This document shows positions 7,772 through 17,337 of a DNA stretch of 46,745 nt, in pieces. Under the pieces are notes generated by a model. It was given only the letters and a program-made list of their open reading frames with translations, made no database searches and was not told the origin of the DNA. Numbering within the stretch: the stretch's first letter is position 1; every line of letters begins with the position of its first letter. Location: NCBI GenBank assembly GCA_017554145.1, contig JAFZIZ010000003.1, forward strand, positions 1 to 46,745. The letters run 5' to 3'. The DNA is from Prevotella sp. (lineage in GTDB: Bacteria > Bacteroidota > Bacteroidia > Bacteroidales > Bacteroidaceae). The position numbers were made by a program, and so were the translations under genes.

Positions 7772-10700
7772 ATGAGAAAACTATGTCTACATGAGAATCT
7801 GAGGTGGGTAATGGTTATACCTCTCTTCTTTTTTATCTTCTTACCTTTGTCTGCCCAGTACGAGAAATTGGGGGGCGTATACTATGCCTATCCCGCAACT
7901 GAGACACAGTTGTTGGATGCCCCCGAAGGCTATGAGCCGTTCTATATCTCGCACTATGGTCGACACGGTTCTCGATGGCTGCCTAATGACAAAAGGTATA
8001 CCTGGGTCAATAAGCAACTTGCTGATAAGGATCGCTTGACGAAGCTAGGCAAGAGTGTTCGCAAGCGGATGGAGAAGGTCTGGAAGAATGCAAAAGGCAA
8101 TGGTGGATTGCTGACTCCGCTTGGTGGGCGCCAGCATCGTCAGATAGCCCGAAGAATGTATCAGAACTTCCCTCAGCTCTTTACGGCTGAGGCTTATCTG
8201 ACGGCTCATTCGAGTACCGTCAATCGCTGCAAGGCCAGTATGGAGAATTTTGTGACAGAACTGAAAACACAGAATCCATCCATTCAGTTTGACCCCATCA
8301 CCCGCGAAGAGGATATGGCTTGGATTGCCTATAAGTCGAAGGAACAGAGCTATCTTGAGCACTCACGTGACTGGCCGTTGCCGATACCAACTGATCGGTT
8401 CATCAACGCATTGTTTACTGATGCCAGTCATTTGTCAAAGGCTAACAGGGAAAAGTTGCTATCTGAACTTCATACGATTGCATCGGATATGCAAGACGTA
8501 GAACTTAACGTCTCGCTCTATGATATCTTCACGGAAGAGGAACTGCAGGCCGTTTACGATCTGAACAACCGCCGGATGACACTCCATAATGGCGATGAAA
8601 TCGGGAATAATGGCATTGCTGCCCGTTGTGCCACATCGCTCTGGCATCGTATTCAGGCCGATGCCGATGCTGCCATTGCCAGAGGGGGTGTAGGTGCGGA
8701 TCTCCGCTTCGGACACGATACAAACCTCTACCGCCTGATGACATTGATGGGCTTTGATACGAAGGGTAGGCCGATGGATGACCTTTTACCGATGGCGGCG
8801 AATCTTCAGATGATTTTTTATAAGAATGCACAGGGTAGGGTGCTTGTGCAATTATTGCATAACGAACGGCTTGCCCGCTTGAATCCCGAATATGTTCCCG
8901 TAGTTCAGGGCTTCTATGATTGGGAGGACATGAAGCAGCATGTGGCCGACCGCTTGCATTATCTTGAGCATCTGCGTCAGCTTTGTGACTTGAATACGAT
9001 GGTGGGAACGGCTCCTGCAAACACCAAGACGGCAGGACTTTTTGGCAAAGGCTCTGAAGAACATGGACAGACGCTGCCGGCTGTTTTGGCTCCTAATGGT
9101 CAGAACTTCTGGACACCGCAGACCCGCAATACAGAAAAGAAGTGCCAGGCTCCATTCTATTATACCGACTCACTTTTTCAGGGCATCCGCAACAGCCATT
9201 GGATTGTGGGGGGATGTACGCAGGATTATGGCTCGTTCACCTTGGCGGCTCTTGGCGGCAAATTGCGCTTGAAACCAGAAGAACGGGCGACGCCTTTTAT
9301 TCACACAGATGAAATATCTCATCCCCACTATTATGCCGTCCATCTGTATAAGGAACATCTGAAGTTGGAGATGACAGGCAGCAGTCATGCGGCCATTTTC
9401 CGTATCACACCTGAGCAGGATGGACCTGTTCACATTGTACTCAATCACAATAGTGATGCGGGTGAAGGTTATCTGGAGATAGATGCACAGAACAAGACCA
9501 TCTACGGCTATAATCCCGTGCATCGCATCTATCAGGGTTGGGGCGAGCCAGCAGGCTTCAGCGGACATTTCATGTTGCGGGCATACGATGTAACCGGCTC
9601 GCCGCTTGCTACCAAAGGGACGCAGGAAATCGTGGATTCTGGTTGTGATAGTCTCTGTGCATGGTTCACTTTCAATGGCAAGGCCAATGAGCCGATTATC
9701 CTGAAAGCAGCCACATCGTTCACTTCTATGATTAATTGTGTGGATAATTTTGCAGTAGAGGCAGAGCCGCATGATTTTGACAGTATGATGGAGCATCTTG
9801 CCAAACAGTGGATAGAACGTCTGCATACCATCGATGTGGAGGACACGGATACGGCCCGTGTGAATCAGTTCTATGGTGCCCTCTATCGTGCCTCGTTCCT
9901 GCCTCATGAGATGAGCGATGCCTCAGGCGGATATCCCAAGTTTGCCGATGGCAGCATCGTCGCTCCAAGGGAATCGAATCCTCGGAAGTATTACGGCGAC
10001 TTCTCAATGTGGGACACTTATCGTGCTGTTCATCCGCTTTATAACATCATTGCTCCCAAAGAGTCGGCTGATATGATGCAGTCGCTGGTGACGATGTATG
10101 AAGAGGGTGGGTGGCTGCCTATTTTCCCCTGTTGGAACAGCTATACGGCCGCGATGATCGGCGACCATTGTAGTGTGGCGCTGGCAGACGCCTATATTAA
10201 AGGAATCCGCGATTTCAACGTAGAAAAGGCGTATGAGGGCATGCGTAAGAATGCCTTCGAGACACCAGCCTCTTATGAGGATTATAAGAATGGTATGGGG
10301 CGCAGGGCGCTTGAGTCGTATCTGAAATATGGCTATATCCCTATGGAGGATAGCGTAAAGGAGGCTTACCATCGGGAAGAACAGACCTCACGCACCCTCG
10401 AGTATGCCTTCGATGATTTTGCCGTTGCCCAATTGGCAAAGGCCCTTGGCAAGGATCAGGATCATCAGGAGCTGATGCGCCGCTCAGAGAACTGGCGCAA
10501 TGTCATCAATCCCAAGACGGGCTATTGTGACGGTCGCCATGCTCCCAGACAGATTTCCCGCAGAAAGAACGATGGCGGTCTGTTCGAGGATAATACGGAC
10601 TTTATCCATCGTAAGCCTTGGATAACGGAGGGGGCAGCTTGTCATTACACCTGGTATGTGCCTCACAATGTGGAGGGACTCGTTGAGATGCTTGGTGGTC

Positions 10701-11098
10701 CTCAGAAGTTTGAGGCCAAGCTCGACTCGATGTTTACAGAGGGTCGTTACTGGCATGGCAACGAACCCTGCCATCAGATAGCCTATTTGTACGATTTCAT
10801 CGGGAAAAGGGAAAAGGCCATTCAGCGTGTGGCGTATATCCTCGATACAGAATACAACGACACGCCTGGTGGCTTGTCTGGTAATGACGATGCTGGTCAG
10901 ATGTCTGCTTGGTATATCTTCTCTTCGATGGGCTTCTATCCTGTCTGTCCCGCCACAGACCGCTATATGCTTTCCGCCCCTCGCTTCCAGAAGATTACCC
11001 TCAATTTTGACAATGGCAAGCACTTCGTCATCACGCCGGAGTCCTTGCCACGAGACCGCAACTATATCACTCACCATGAAATCATCGGTGGTAATTGA
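7772..11098 (+). CDS. Fusion: secreted histidine-type phosphatase (phytase/MINPP-like) + GH92 mannosidase
   Basis: 1108 aa in one uninterrupted frame. After a signal peptide (WVMVIPLFFFIFLPLSAQ) residues about 40-420 form a histidine-phosphatase domain: YGRHGSRW carries the RHG nucleophile motif, HSSTVNRCKASMENF is a second conserved arginine region, and RFGHDTNLYRL holds the HD proton-donor pair. From about residue 450 a complete GH92 follows: beta-sandwich, then WDTYRAVHPLYNIIAPK, WHGNEPCHQIAYLYDF and GNDDAGQMSAWYIF (catalytic Glu and Asp residues). The two halves would remove phosphate and mannose, so phosphorylated mannans or mannose-6-phosphate-bearing glycans are an attractive substrate (inference). 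It follows the kinase by 33 bp and is probably in the same transcript. Confidence 0.9.
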   Translation: MRKLCLHENLRWVMVIPLFFFIFLPLSAQYEKLGGVYYAYPATETQLLDAPEGYEPFYISHYGRHGSRWLPNDKRYTWVNKQLADKDRLTKLGKSVRKRMEKVWKNAKGNGGLLTPLGGRQHRQIARRMYQNFPQLFTAEAYLTAHSSTVNRCKASMENFVTELKTQNPSIQFDPITREEDMAWIAYKSKEQSYLEHSRDWPLPIPTDRFINALFTDASHLSKANREKLLSELHTIASDMQDVELNVSLYDIFTEEELQAVYDLNNRRMTLHNGDEIGNNGIAARCATSLWHRIQADADAAIARGGVGADLRFGHDTNLYRLMTLMGFDTKGRPMDDLLPMAANLQMIFYKNAQGRVLVQLLHNERLARLNPEYVPVVQGFYDWEDMKQHVADRLHYLEHLRQLCDLNTMVGTAPANTKTAGLFGKGSEEHGQTLPAVLAPNGQNFWTPQTRNTEKKCQAPFYYTDSLFQGIRNSHWIVGGCTQDYGSFTLAALGGKLRLKPEERATPFIHTDEISHPHYYAVHLYKEHLKLEMTGSSHAAIFRITPEQDGPVHIVLNHNSDAGEGYLEIDAQNKTIYGYNPVHRIYQGWGEPAGFSGHFMLRAYDVTGSPLATKGTQEIVDSGCDSLCAWFTFNGKANEPIILKAATSFTSMINCVDNFAVEAEPHDFDSMMEHLAKQWIERLHTIDVEDTDTARVNQFYGALYRASFLPHEMSDASGGYPKFADGSIVAPRESNPRKYYGDFSMWDTYRAVHPLYNIIAPKESADMMQSLVTMYEEGGWLPIFPCWNSYTAAMIGDHCSVALADAYIKGIRDFNVEKAYEGMRKNAFETPASYEDYKNGMGRRALESYLKYGYIPMEDSVKEAYHREEQTSRTLEYAFDDFAVAQLAKALGKDQDHQELMRRSENWRNVINPKTGYCDGRHAPRQISRRKNDGGLFEDNTDFIHRKPWITEGAACHYTWYVPHNVEGLVEMLGGPQKFEAKLDSMFTEGRYWHGNEPCHQIAYLYDFIGKREKAIQRVAYILDTEYNDTPGGLSGNDDAGQMSAWYIFSSMGFYPVCPATDRYMLSAPRFQKITLNFDNGKHFVITPESLPRDRNYITHHEIIGGN

Positions 11099-11117
11099 GA
11101 CATAACAACAAAAGCGT

Positions 11118-12182
11118 ATGAGATATTTGATAAAATCGGGGCTGTTATTGCTTTGGGCACTAAGTGCATCGGTGGTTCAGGCAGCGGAGGAGAAAAAGGA
11201 TTCGCTGACATTTACCGTCATCAAGGAAAATCCAATCACCTCAGTGAAGAATCAGAACCGCAGCGGTACTTGCTGGGACTATGCAACGGTGGGATTCTTC
11301 GAGGGTGAGATACTCCGCAAGACGGGAAAGACCTATGACCTCTGTGAGATGTTCGTGGCTAATAAGAACTATGTCGACGAGGCCATCTTCTATGTCAGGC
11401 TGCATGGCGACAGCCGTTTCTCTGAGGGTGGATCAGCCGATGATGTGTTCTCGGTATTGAAGACGCATGGCATCTGTCCTGAGGAGGCGATGCCTGCCCC
11501 TGGCTCGCTGACGGGTGACTCATTGGCCAACTTCACCGAGTTTTTCAGCGTGCTCACGCCTTATATCAAGGCCGTGGCCACTAACAAGGCAAAGAAACTG
11601 TCGCGACAATGGCTCGAAGGCTATCAGGCCATCCTCGACGCCTATCTGGGCAAATGTCCTGAACGGTTTGTCTATGAAGGTCGTGAATACACGCCGAAGA
11701 GTTTTGCTGAGAGCCTGGGGCTTGACTTCGACGACTATGTGAGCATCACCAGCTTCACGCATCATCCTTTTTACACGTCGTTCGTCATCGAGGCACCCTA
11801 TAAATGGCGACCTTGTCTGAGTTATAATGTGCCTATCGACTCTTTGATGAATATCATCGACACAGCGCTCGATAGGGGGTACAATGTCTGTTGGGGTGGT
11901 GACGTGAGTGGCAATGGCTTCGAGCGTCAGGGCCTGGCACAGGAAAATGCGACGCCAACACAGGAACTGCGCCAAGAGCGATTTGATACGTGGGATGCCA
12001 CCTACGACCATGTGATGCTGATCTACGGAAAGGCCAAGGATCAGAATGGCAACGACTACTATCTGGTGAAGAACTCATGGGGCGAGACGGGAGACCATAA
12101 GGGCATCTGGTATATGCGGAAAAACTATATCGCACTGAATACGACCTACATATTCCTGAACCGTCACGCATTCGACAAATGA
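11118..12182 (+). CDS. Secreted C1B-family cysteine aminopeptidase (PepC/bleomycin-hydrolase-like)
   Basis: 354 aa with signal peptide (LLLLWALSASVVQAAEE), shorter than cytosolic PepC (about 450 aa). The catalytic cysteine is in NQNRSGTCWDYA, with the oxyanion Gln just upstream; the histidine is in DATYDHVMLIYG and the asparagine in YYLVKNSWGETG. C1B enzymes trim N-terminal residues from peptides; here export suggests processing of host or dietary peptides in the periplasm, perhaps from glycoproteins stripped by the GH92 enzymes upstream (inference). It lies 19 bp after the phosphatase-GH92 gene, so probably the last gene of that operon. Confidence 0.9.
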   Translation: MRYLIKSGLLLLWALSASVVQAAEEKKDSLTFTVIKENPITSVKNQNRSGTCWDYATVGFFEGEILRKTGKTYDLCEMFVANKNYVDEAIFYVRLHGDSRFSEGGSADDVFSVLKTHGICPEEAMPAPGSLTGDSLANFTEFFSVLTPYIKAVATNKAKKLSRQWLEGYQAILDAYLGKCPERFVYEGREYTPKSFAESLGLDFDDYVSITSFTHHPFYTSFVIEAPYKWRPCLSYNVPIDSLMNIIDTALDRGYNVCWGGDVSGNGFERQGLAQENATPTQELRQERFDTWDATYDHVMLIYGKAKDQNGNDYYLVKNSWGETGDHKGIWYMRKNYIALNTTYIFLNRHAFDK

Positions 12183-12331
12183 AAACAAAAGCAATAGGTT
12201 TGTTGTGGGTGGTAGTGCCTTTTATAATCGTTTGAATATTTCAAATTTAAAAATAAGTTCGTTCAATACTTGTAATTACGGAGAAAAATGTTATAAATTG
12301 CAAAATTGCATATAACAAAATTGCAATTTAC

Positions 12332-12362
12332 TTGTTTTTATCAGTAGAATTAATTAAATTTG
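12332..12362 (+). promoter_or_regulatory. Promoter of the ATPase/TOTE operon
   Basis: TTG at 12332-12334, 20 bp, TAAATTTG at 12355-12362. The first in-frame TTG at 12360 lies inside this -7 box and cannot be a translation start, which fixes the ATG at 12390 as the real start. The surrounding 150 bp are clearly more AT-rich than the region to the left, marking the edge of the island. Confidence 0.8.
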
Positions 12363-12389
12363 CCCACAAAAAATAAACTGCATTTTATT

Positions 12390-13532
12390 ATGGCTATAAA
12401 ATTGAAAATAGGATCACCAGTAGTAGGTGAAGATTTCTTCGGACGAGAGGTTGAACTTAGGAAGGCAGAATCCCTGATTCGAGATAACAATCTTATGTTA
12501 GCCGCACCCAGACGCGTTGGCAAAACCTCTTTTGCGAGGAGATTAATAGACACGCTAAGTTCAAAAGGATGGAATACCATTTTTATCGATTTGGAAGAGA
12601 TAACAAGTATTGACCATTTCTTCAATGCTTTTTATGGTGAACTAGTGAAGTTGCCTGAAACGAAAGTGTCAGAGAAGATGAAGGCAAAAATGAAAAAATG
12701 GTTGTCTGGCGTTGAATTGTCAACGACAGGCTTACCTGTTAAGGCAACGGTCAAAATGGAATCTTCAGACAATAATGATTTCAAGGATTTGGCAGATATA
12801 CTAAACATACTTGACAATCATACGCTTGTTGTTTTCGACGAGCTTACTGTGCTCTTGAAATCTTTATCTGAGAAGAATGACGATGAACAAGCTGTGAGAA
12901 CGTTTCTGAACCAGTTCCGAGCCATGCGGTCGGCAACCTCAGAGAAGTGCAGTTGGCTGATATGCAGTTCCGTTGGAGTGAGAAACTTTACAACACAACA
13001 TAATTTGTCTGACACTATAAACGACGTGGCAGACTTTGAACTCGGGGCGTTCTCTGACGAAGAGGCAACAAAATTTGTTAGCACACTTGCGGAGTCTATA
13101 GGTATAGAAGCAAATGCTAAGATTAAGCGCTATATTCTTGATAAAATTGGATGGAACATCCCTTTCTTTATACAACTTCTACTGTCAAGACTTCCTGTTG
13201 GAGAGATTACAAAGACAGATATTGATGAAGCTTATGGCCATCTTCTGCAGACAGGCTCGTTTGACACCTGGCATGAACGTTTGAATATAGAATATGGTAA
13301 CAATAAGGATGTTGCCAAGTTGATCCTGAAATATCTTTGTGTGGCTATCGATGGCAAAACACGAGAAGAAATATACAATCACATCTATGCCAAAATACCC
13401 TCATTTGAAAATGATGAAATGGGACTATTGCTGAGAGCTTTGATGACTGACGGCTATCTGGTGAAAGATGGTGAACAGTATAAATTTCGTTCACCATTGC
13501 TTCGTGATTATTGGAAAGAAACATATTGTTAA
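12390..13532 (+). CDS. P-loop ATPase, archaeal-ATPase/STAND-like family
   Basis: 380 aa from the ATG at 12390. An N-terminal FFGREVELRKAESLI motif precedes the Walker A AAPRRVGKTSF, and LVVFDELTVLL is Walker B. The middle DTINDVADFELGAFSDEEA is the loop-helix part seen in the archaeal-ATPase (AAA+/STAND) clade, and the C-terminus is a likely winged helix (TREEIYNHIYAKI...LLRALMTDGYLVKDG). Such ATPases commonly occur in defence and mobile loci as sensors or loaders. It is the first gene of a three-gene operon, 16 bp from the next ATPase. The specific partner or trigger is unknown; composition is AT-rich relative to the left flank, suggesting transfer. Confidence 0.8.
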   Translation: MAIKLKIGSPVVGEDFFGREVELRKAESLIRDNNLMLAAPRRVGKTSFARRLIDTLSSKGWNTIFIDLEEITSIDHFFNAFYGELVKLPETKVSEKMKAKMKKWLSGVELSTTGLPVKATVKMESSDNNDFKDLADILNILDNHTLVVFDELTVLLKSLSEKNDDEQAVRTFLNQFRAMRSATSEKCSWLICSSVGVRNFTTQHNLSDTINDVADFELGAFSDEEATKFVSTLAESIGIEANAKIKRYILDKIGWNIPFFIQLLLSRLPVGEITKTDIDEAYGHLLQTGSFDTWHERLNIEYGNNKDVAKLILKYLCVAIDGKTREEIYNHIYAKIPSFENDEMGLLLRALMTDGYLVKDGEQYKFRSPLLRDYWKETYC

Positions 13533-13548
13533 TGTTAGGATCTGAGTT

Positions 13549-14424
13549 ATGACTAAGAGACAGCAATTCAAGAAATCGGTATTTGACATAATAGACTCAA
13601 ACCGTCCGAATTCTATTCCTCAGCATTTACTGGTATCTGGTAATGAAGGGGTTGGCAAAACATGTATCATAGAGAGTATTGCATCAGAGCTTCTCTCTCG
13701 TGGTTTTAAGGTTACTAAGTTTCTCTATCCACACAGTAACATAGTGACTGCAGATGATATAATAAATAAGGTAGATGTGTCCAATAATAACAATTATATT
13801 ATTATAGATGACTTCGACAAGATGCTGCAATCACTGCCCAATGAGGAACAATATAGGCTTCGCGCATTCCTTTTTAAGAAGAATGCCCCAATGCTTATTG
13901 CAACATCTACAGGACTCTATGAAGGTTTCTCTGACTATCGTATGCCTTTCTATGATGCTTTTCGAGTGTTTCATATCCCTGAGTTGGAATATGAGGATTT
14001 GGCAGACATCCTGCCAAAGAAGGAATATGAGGCAGTGAAGAATGACGAAACCTTCTTGGACGTTTTGCCAAAACTCGGAGGTAACCTCAATTACATTTGT
14101 TCTTTGGCAATAGCATTGCAAAGCTGTAACAGCGTGGACGTGGCCATACAGTCAGTAATCGCTCAGAATGACCGATATTTCAGATTACTATTTAGCGGTT
14201 TGTCCGGCATGCTTCAGCGTACACTCTATGGTTTAGCACAAGCCGGAGAAACTGCATCTTCAGCAGAGGTGCAACACCAGTCGGGTCTTACAGCCGCAAA
14301 TACTGCTTCTGGCCTGTTCAGGTTGGAGAAACAGGGAATCATCAGTAGAGTTGGCGACAAAAAACGTAATGTCACTTATAAAATCAATGACTATCTCTTG
14401 GGTAAGTGGCTGAAAAAGACGTAA
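13549..14424 (+). CDS. Second P-loop ATPase with C-terminal winged helix
   Basis: 291 aa. Walker A is LLVSGNEGVGKTCI (about residues 27-40), Walker B is NNYIIIDDFDKM, and a sensor-like ATST follows. The final third looks like a winged helix-turn-helix (AQAGETASSAEVQHQSGLTA, then ASGLFRLEKQGIISRVG), so it may bind DNA. It is shorter than the first ATPase and lacks the FFGRE N-terminus, so the two are not simple duplicates. It lies between the first ATPase (16 bp) and the TOTE protein (42 bp) in one operon, which suggests an ATPase pair feeding the helicase. I do not recognise a named family. Confidence 0.75.
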   Translation: MTKRQQFKKSVFDIIDSNRPNSIPQHLLVSGNEGVGKTCIIESIASELLSRGFKVTKFLYPHSNIVTADDIINKVDVSNNNNYIIIDDFDKMLQSLPNEEQYRLRAFLFKKNAPMLIATSTGLYEGFSDYRMPFYDAFRVFHIPELEYEDLADILPKKEYEAVKNDETFLDVLPKLGGNLNYICSLAIALQSCNSVDVAIQSVIAQNDRYFRLLFSGLSGMLQRTLYGLAQAGETASSAEVQHQSGLTAANTASGLFRLEKQGIISRVGDKKRNVTYKINDYLLGKWLKKT

Positions 14425-14466
14425 GAGATCCCGAAAACGATGCAATAAAATGATGAAATAGGCAAG

Positions 14467-17337
14467 ATGTCTTTGGGAAGTTATCAAGAATGGATAGCAG
14501 AGCGCCAACGGCTTCTTGGGCGTATCAAGGAGTTGGAAGCTGAGAATGCCGAGCTTAAGAAGCGGCTTGGCGAAGATGTCACGCCTGTAGTGCACGAACC
14601 GACAGCTATGCAGAAACTATCGGCCCCAAAAAAGGTTGGGCTGTTTCGAAGTGTGTTCAAGGGACGTGAGGATGTGTTTGCCAGAAGATGGTACAGCAAA
14701 GCGAGTGGGAAGGGTGGCTATCAACCAGTATGCCAAAATGAATGGAGTCAACAACTATGTGATAAGCGAAAGTTCAAGTGCGCCGAATGCCCGAATCGTC
14801 TGTTTGCTCCATTGGCAGACAATGTTATTTACCGTCACTTGGAGGGAAAAGACGCAGATGGCAGGGATGTGATTGGACTCTATGTACTCAATGAGGACAA
14901 CACATGCAACTTATTGTGTACCGATTTCGATGACAAGAACTGCGAGCATGGCTATCAGGAAGACGTGGTAGCCTTTATTGATGTCTGCAAGAGTTGGGGT
15001 GTTCCTTGGTCTATAGAACGCTCGCGCTCAGGAAATGGTGCTCATGTGTGGATTTTCTTTGAGACTCCAGTCTTGGCAGTTAAGGCTCGTAGGTTGGGTA
15101 ATGCTATCCTAACAGAAGCGATGAATAGAGATGGACGGATTTCTTTCAAGTCATATGATAGATTCTTTCCAAACCAAGACACATTACCTGAAGGTGGACT
15201 CGGGAATCTCGTTGCGCTACCTCTACAAGGTAATGCCCGGAAGAATGGCAATAGCGTTTTCGTAAATGAATACTTTGAGCCTTTCCCTGACCAATGGGAA
15301 TATCTGCTGAATGTAGGCAAGCTCTCGGCATCTGCCTTGGAAGAGATATTGAAACAAACTGCCAACATCATGCCACTTGGTGATTTGTCAAAGACCAGCG
15401 AGAGCAAACCTTGGGAAGTGCCGACAACCACTAAGATAGAGAATACCGACTTCTCCTCGGAAATTATCATCACGCGGTCAAACATGCTCTATATCCCGCT
15501 GAACCAGCTTTCATCGAAAGTCCTCAACCACCTCAGGCGTATTGCATCGTTCCGAAATCCCGAGTTCTATAGCAAACAGGCACTACGACTATCCACCTAT
15601 CAGACGCCTCGCATCATTTCCTGTGCAGACCTAACGGACGACTATCTTGCACTTCCTCGAGGATGTGATGATGCTGTCACAACACTTCTGAAAGATAAAA
15701 ATGTTGCCTATCGAATTGAGGACAAGACAAATCATGGTAGGGTCATATCCGTTCATTTCAGTGGTGATCTACGCAAGAATCAGCAAGAAGCTGTCAATGC
15801 TTTGGCTACGAATAACACGGGCGTACTCTCAGCGACGACAGCCTTTGGAAAGACGGTGGCTGCCATAGGTCTCATAGCTGAGCATAGCGTCAATACATTG
15901 ATACTTGTTCATACAAAGGCATTGCTTGATCAATGGGTGCAGAGACTCGAACAATTTCTTGTTATTGATGACGTGCCTGTAATTGAGAAAGGCAAACACA
16001 AGAAGAACCTTTCGCCTATTGGCACGCTATCCTCAACAGGTAACAAACTTCATGGCATCATCGACATCGCACTCATGCAGTCGTGTATTTCAGATGGCGA
16101 AGTAAAACCCTTCGTCAAAGACTATGGGCTGGTTATTGCCGATGAGTGTCACCACGTTTCTGCAGTCAACTTCGAGCAGATTCTGAAAGCTGTCAATGCC
16201 CGATATGTTTACGGCCTGACAGCTACTCCTATCCGAAAAGACGGTCATCAGCCCATCATCTTTATGCAATGCGGTCCAATAAGGTATAATGCCGATGCCA
16301 AGGCCCAGATGCGAGACCAGACATTCCAGCGGTTGCTGGTTCCTCGCTTTACGCCATTTAGACCTGTAAGTGGTGAGGATCTTTCGTTTACGAAGGTGGC
16401 CCAACAACTGACAGAAGATGAGTATCGCAACCTGTTCATCGTCAAAGATGTCATAGAGGCATTAAAAAAGGGGCGTTCACCGATAATTCTAACGAGCAGA
16501 ACTGCTCATGTTGAAATCCTTGCAGACCTTCTCAAACCACACTGCCCTAACGTTATCACCCTTGTTGGCTCAGAAAGCGCCAAGGAGAAACGCCAGAAAA
16601 TGGAACATCTACAATCCGTTCCCTCCTCAGAGCCGCTTATCATCGTAGCCACTGGCAAATATGTGGGTGAGGGTTTTGACTACGCACGCCTTGATACTTT
16701 GTTTCTGGTTTCACCAGTCGCCTGGAAAGGCATTGTGGCCCAATATGCAGGTCGATTGCATCGAGAGTTTGACGGTAAGGAGGATGTGCAAATCTATGAC
16801 TACATTGACATCCGTGTTCCTGTTTGCGAGTCCATGTACCACAAACGCCTGAAAGGCTATGCTTCCATTGGTTACAGAATCCGAAATAACGAAATGTTCG
16901 ACAGCCTGTTCCCAACGACAGATATAATATATGATGGTTTAAACTTTGTTTCACCATTTGTTTCTGACCTCTCAAAATGTAAGCGTTCTGTTGTCATTTC
17001 ATGTCCTAAAGTCAGGATTGGCCGACAACATCGGATTGCAGACCGACTTGTAGACATTGCAGCAAAAGGTATCGAGGTCATTCTACACACAAGAGGAGAG
17101 AATGAAGACACACTTCATTTGCAGCATCAAGGTATCGTAGTCATTACAACCCCCCAACTTTCTCTTCATGCCACCATCATCGACAAAAGTACCATCTGGT
17201 ATGGCAGCGTGAATATTCTTGGCTATCAGTCCACCGAGGACAATCTCATTAGATTCCAAAATGCAGAAATAGCCTCAAACTTATTGGACACATTACATGT
17301 TACGCTTCATGCTACCTTCTCCACCACATGTTCTTGA
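14467..17337 (+). CDS. TOTE conflict-system protein: AEP-type primase + SF2 helicase + PLD-like domain
   Basis: 956 aa. Residues 10-37 are a short coiled coil (IKELEAENAELKKRL). Residues about 60-290 match the archaeo-eukaryotic primase domain of TOTE systems: a zinc knuckle C98/C105/C108, the catalytic pair TDFDDKN (153-155) and FFPNQDTLPEGGLGNLVALP. Residues about 430-830 are an SF2 helicase with Walker A ATTAFGKT (456-463), DECH (559-562), TATP and the arginine-finger motif QYAGRLHR. The C-terminus resembles a phospholipase-D-like nuclease half (WYGSVNILGY), but the usual HxK reads HAT (901-903), so the catalytic lysine is missing and nuclease activity is doubtful. TOTE proteins are inferred anti-mobile-element effectors; activity here is inference. 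Confidence 0.88.
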   Translation: MSLGSYQEWIAERQRLLGRIKELEAENAELKKRLGEDVTPVVHEPTAMQKLSAPKKVGLFRSVFKGREDVFARRWYSKASGKGGYQPVCQNEWSQQLCDKRKFKCAECPNRLFAPLADNVIYRHLEGKDADGRDVIGLYVLNEDNTCNLLCTDFDDKNCEHGYQEDVVAFIDVCKSWGVPWSIERSRSGNGAHVWIFFETPVLAVKARRLGNAILTEAMNRDGRISFKSYDRFFPNQDTLPEGGLGNLVALPLQGNARKNGNSVFVNEYFEPFPDQWEYLLNVGKLSASALEEILKQTANIMPLGDLSKTSESKPWEVPTTTKIENTDFSSEIIITRSNMLYIPLNQLSSKVLNHLRRIASFRNPEFYSKQALRLSTYQTPRIISCADLTDDYLALPRGCDDAVTTLLKDKNVAYRIEDKTNHGRVISVHFSGDLRKNQQEAVNALATNNTGVLSATTAFGKTVAAIGLIAEHSVNTLILVHTKALLDQWVQRLEQFLVIDDVPVIEKGKHKKNLSPIGTLSSTGNKLHGIIDIALMQSCISDGEVKPFVKDYGLVIADECHHVSAVNFEQILKAVNARYVYGLTATPIRKDGHQPIIFMQCGPIRYNADAKAQMRDQTFQRLLVPRFTPFRPVSGEDLSFTKVAQQLTEDEYRNLFIVKDVIEALKKGRSPIILTSRTAHVEILADLLKPHCPNVITLVGSESAKEKRQKMEHLQSVPSSEPLIIVATGKYVGEGFDYARLDTLFLVSPVAWKGIVAQYAGRLHREFDGKEDVQIYDYIDIRVPVCESMYHKRLKGYASIGYRIRNNEMFDSLFPTTDIIYDGLNFVSPFVSDLSKCKRSVVISCPKVRIGRQHRIADRLVDIAAKGIEVILHTRGENEDTLHLQHQGIVVITTPQLSLHATIIDKSTIWYGSVNILGYQSTEDNLIRFQNAEIASNLLDTLHVTLHATFSTTCS

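Noticed and set aside
9170-9907. Long minus-strand ORF over the phosphatase-GH92 gene
   Set aside because: Antisense shadow; the plus strand has clear catalytic motifs for both domains.
12360-12389. TTG start ten codons upstream of the first ATPase
   Set aside because: The codon lies within the TAAATTTG promoter box; the ATG at 12390 is the sensible start.
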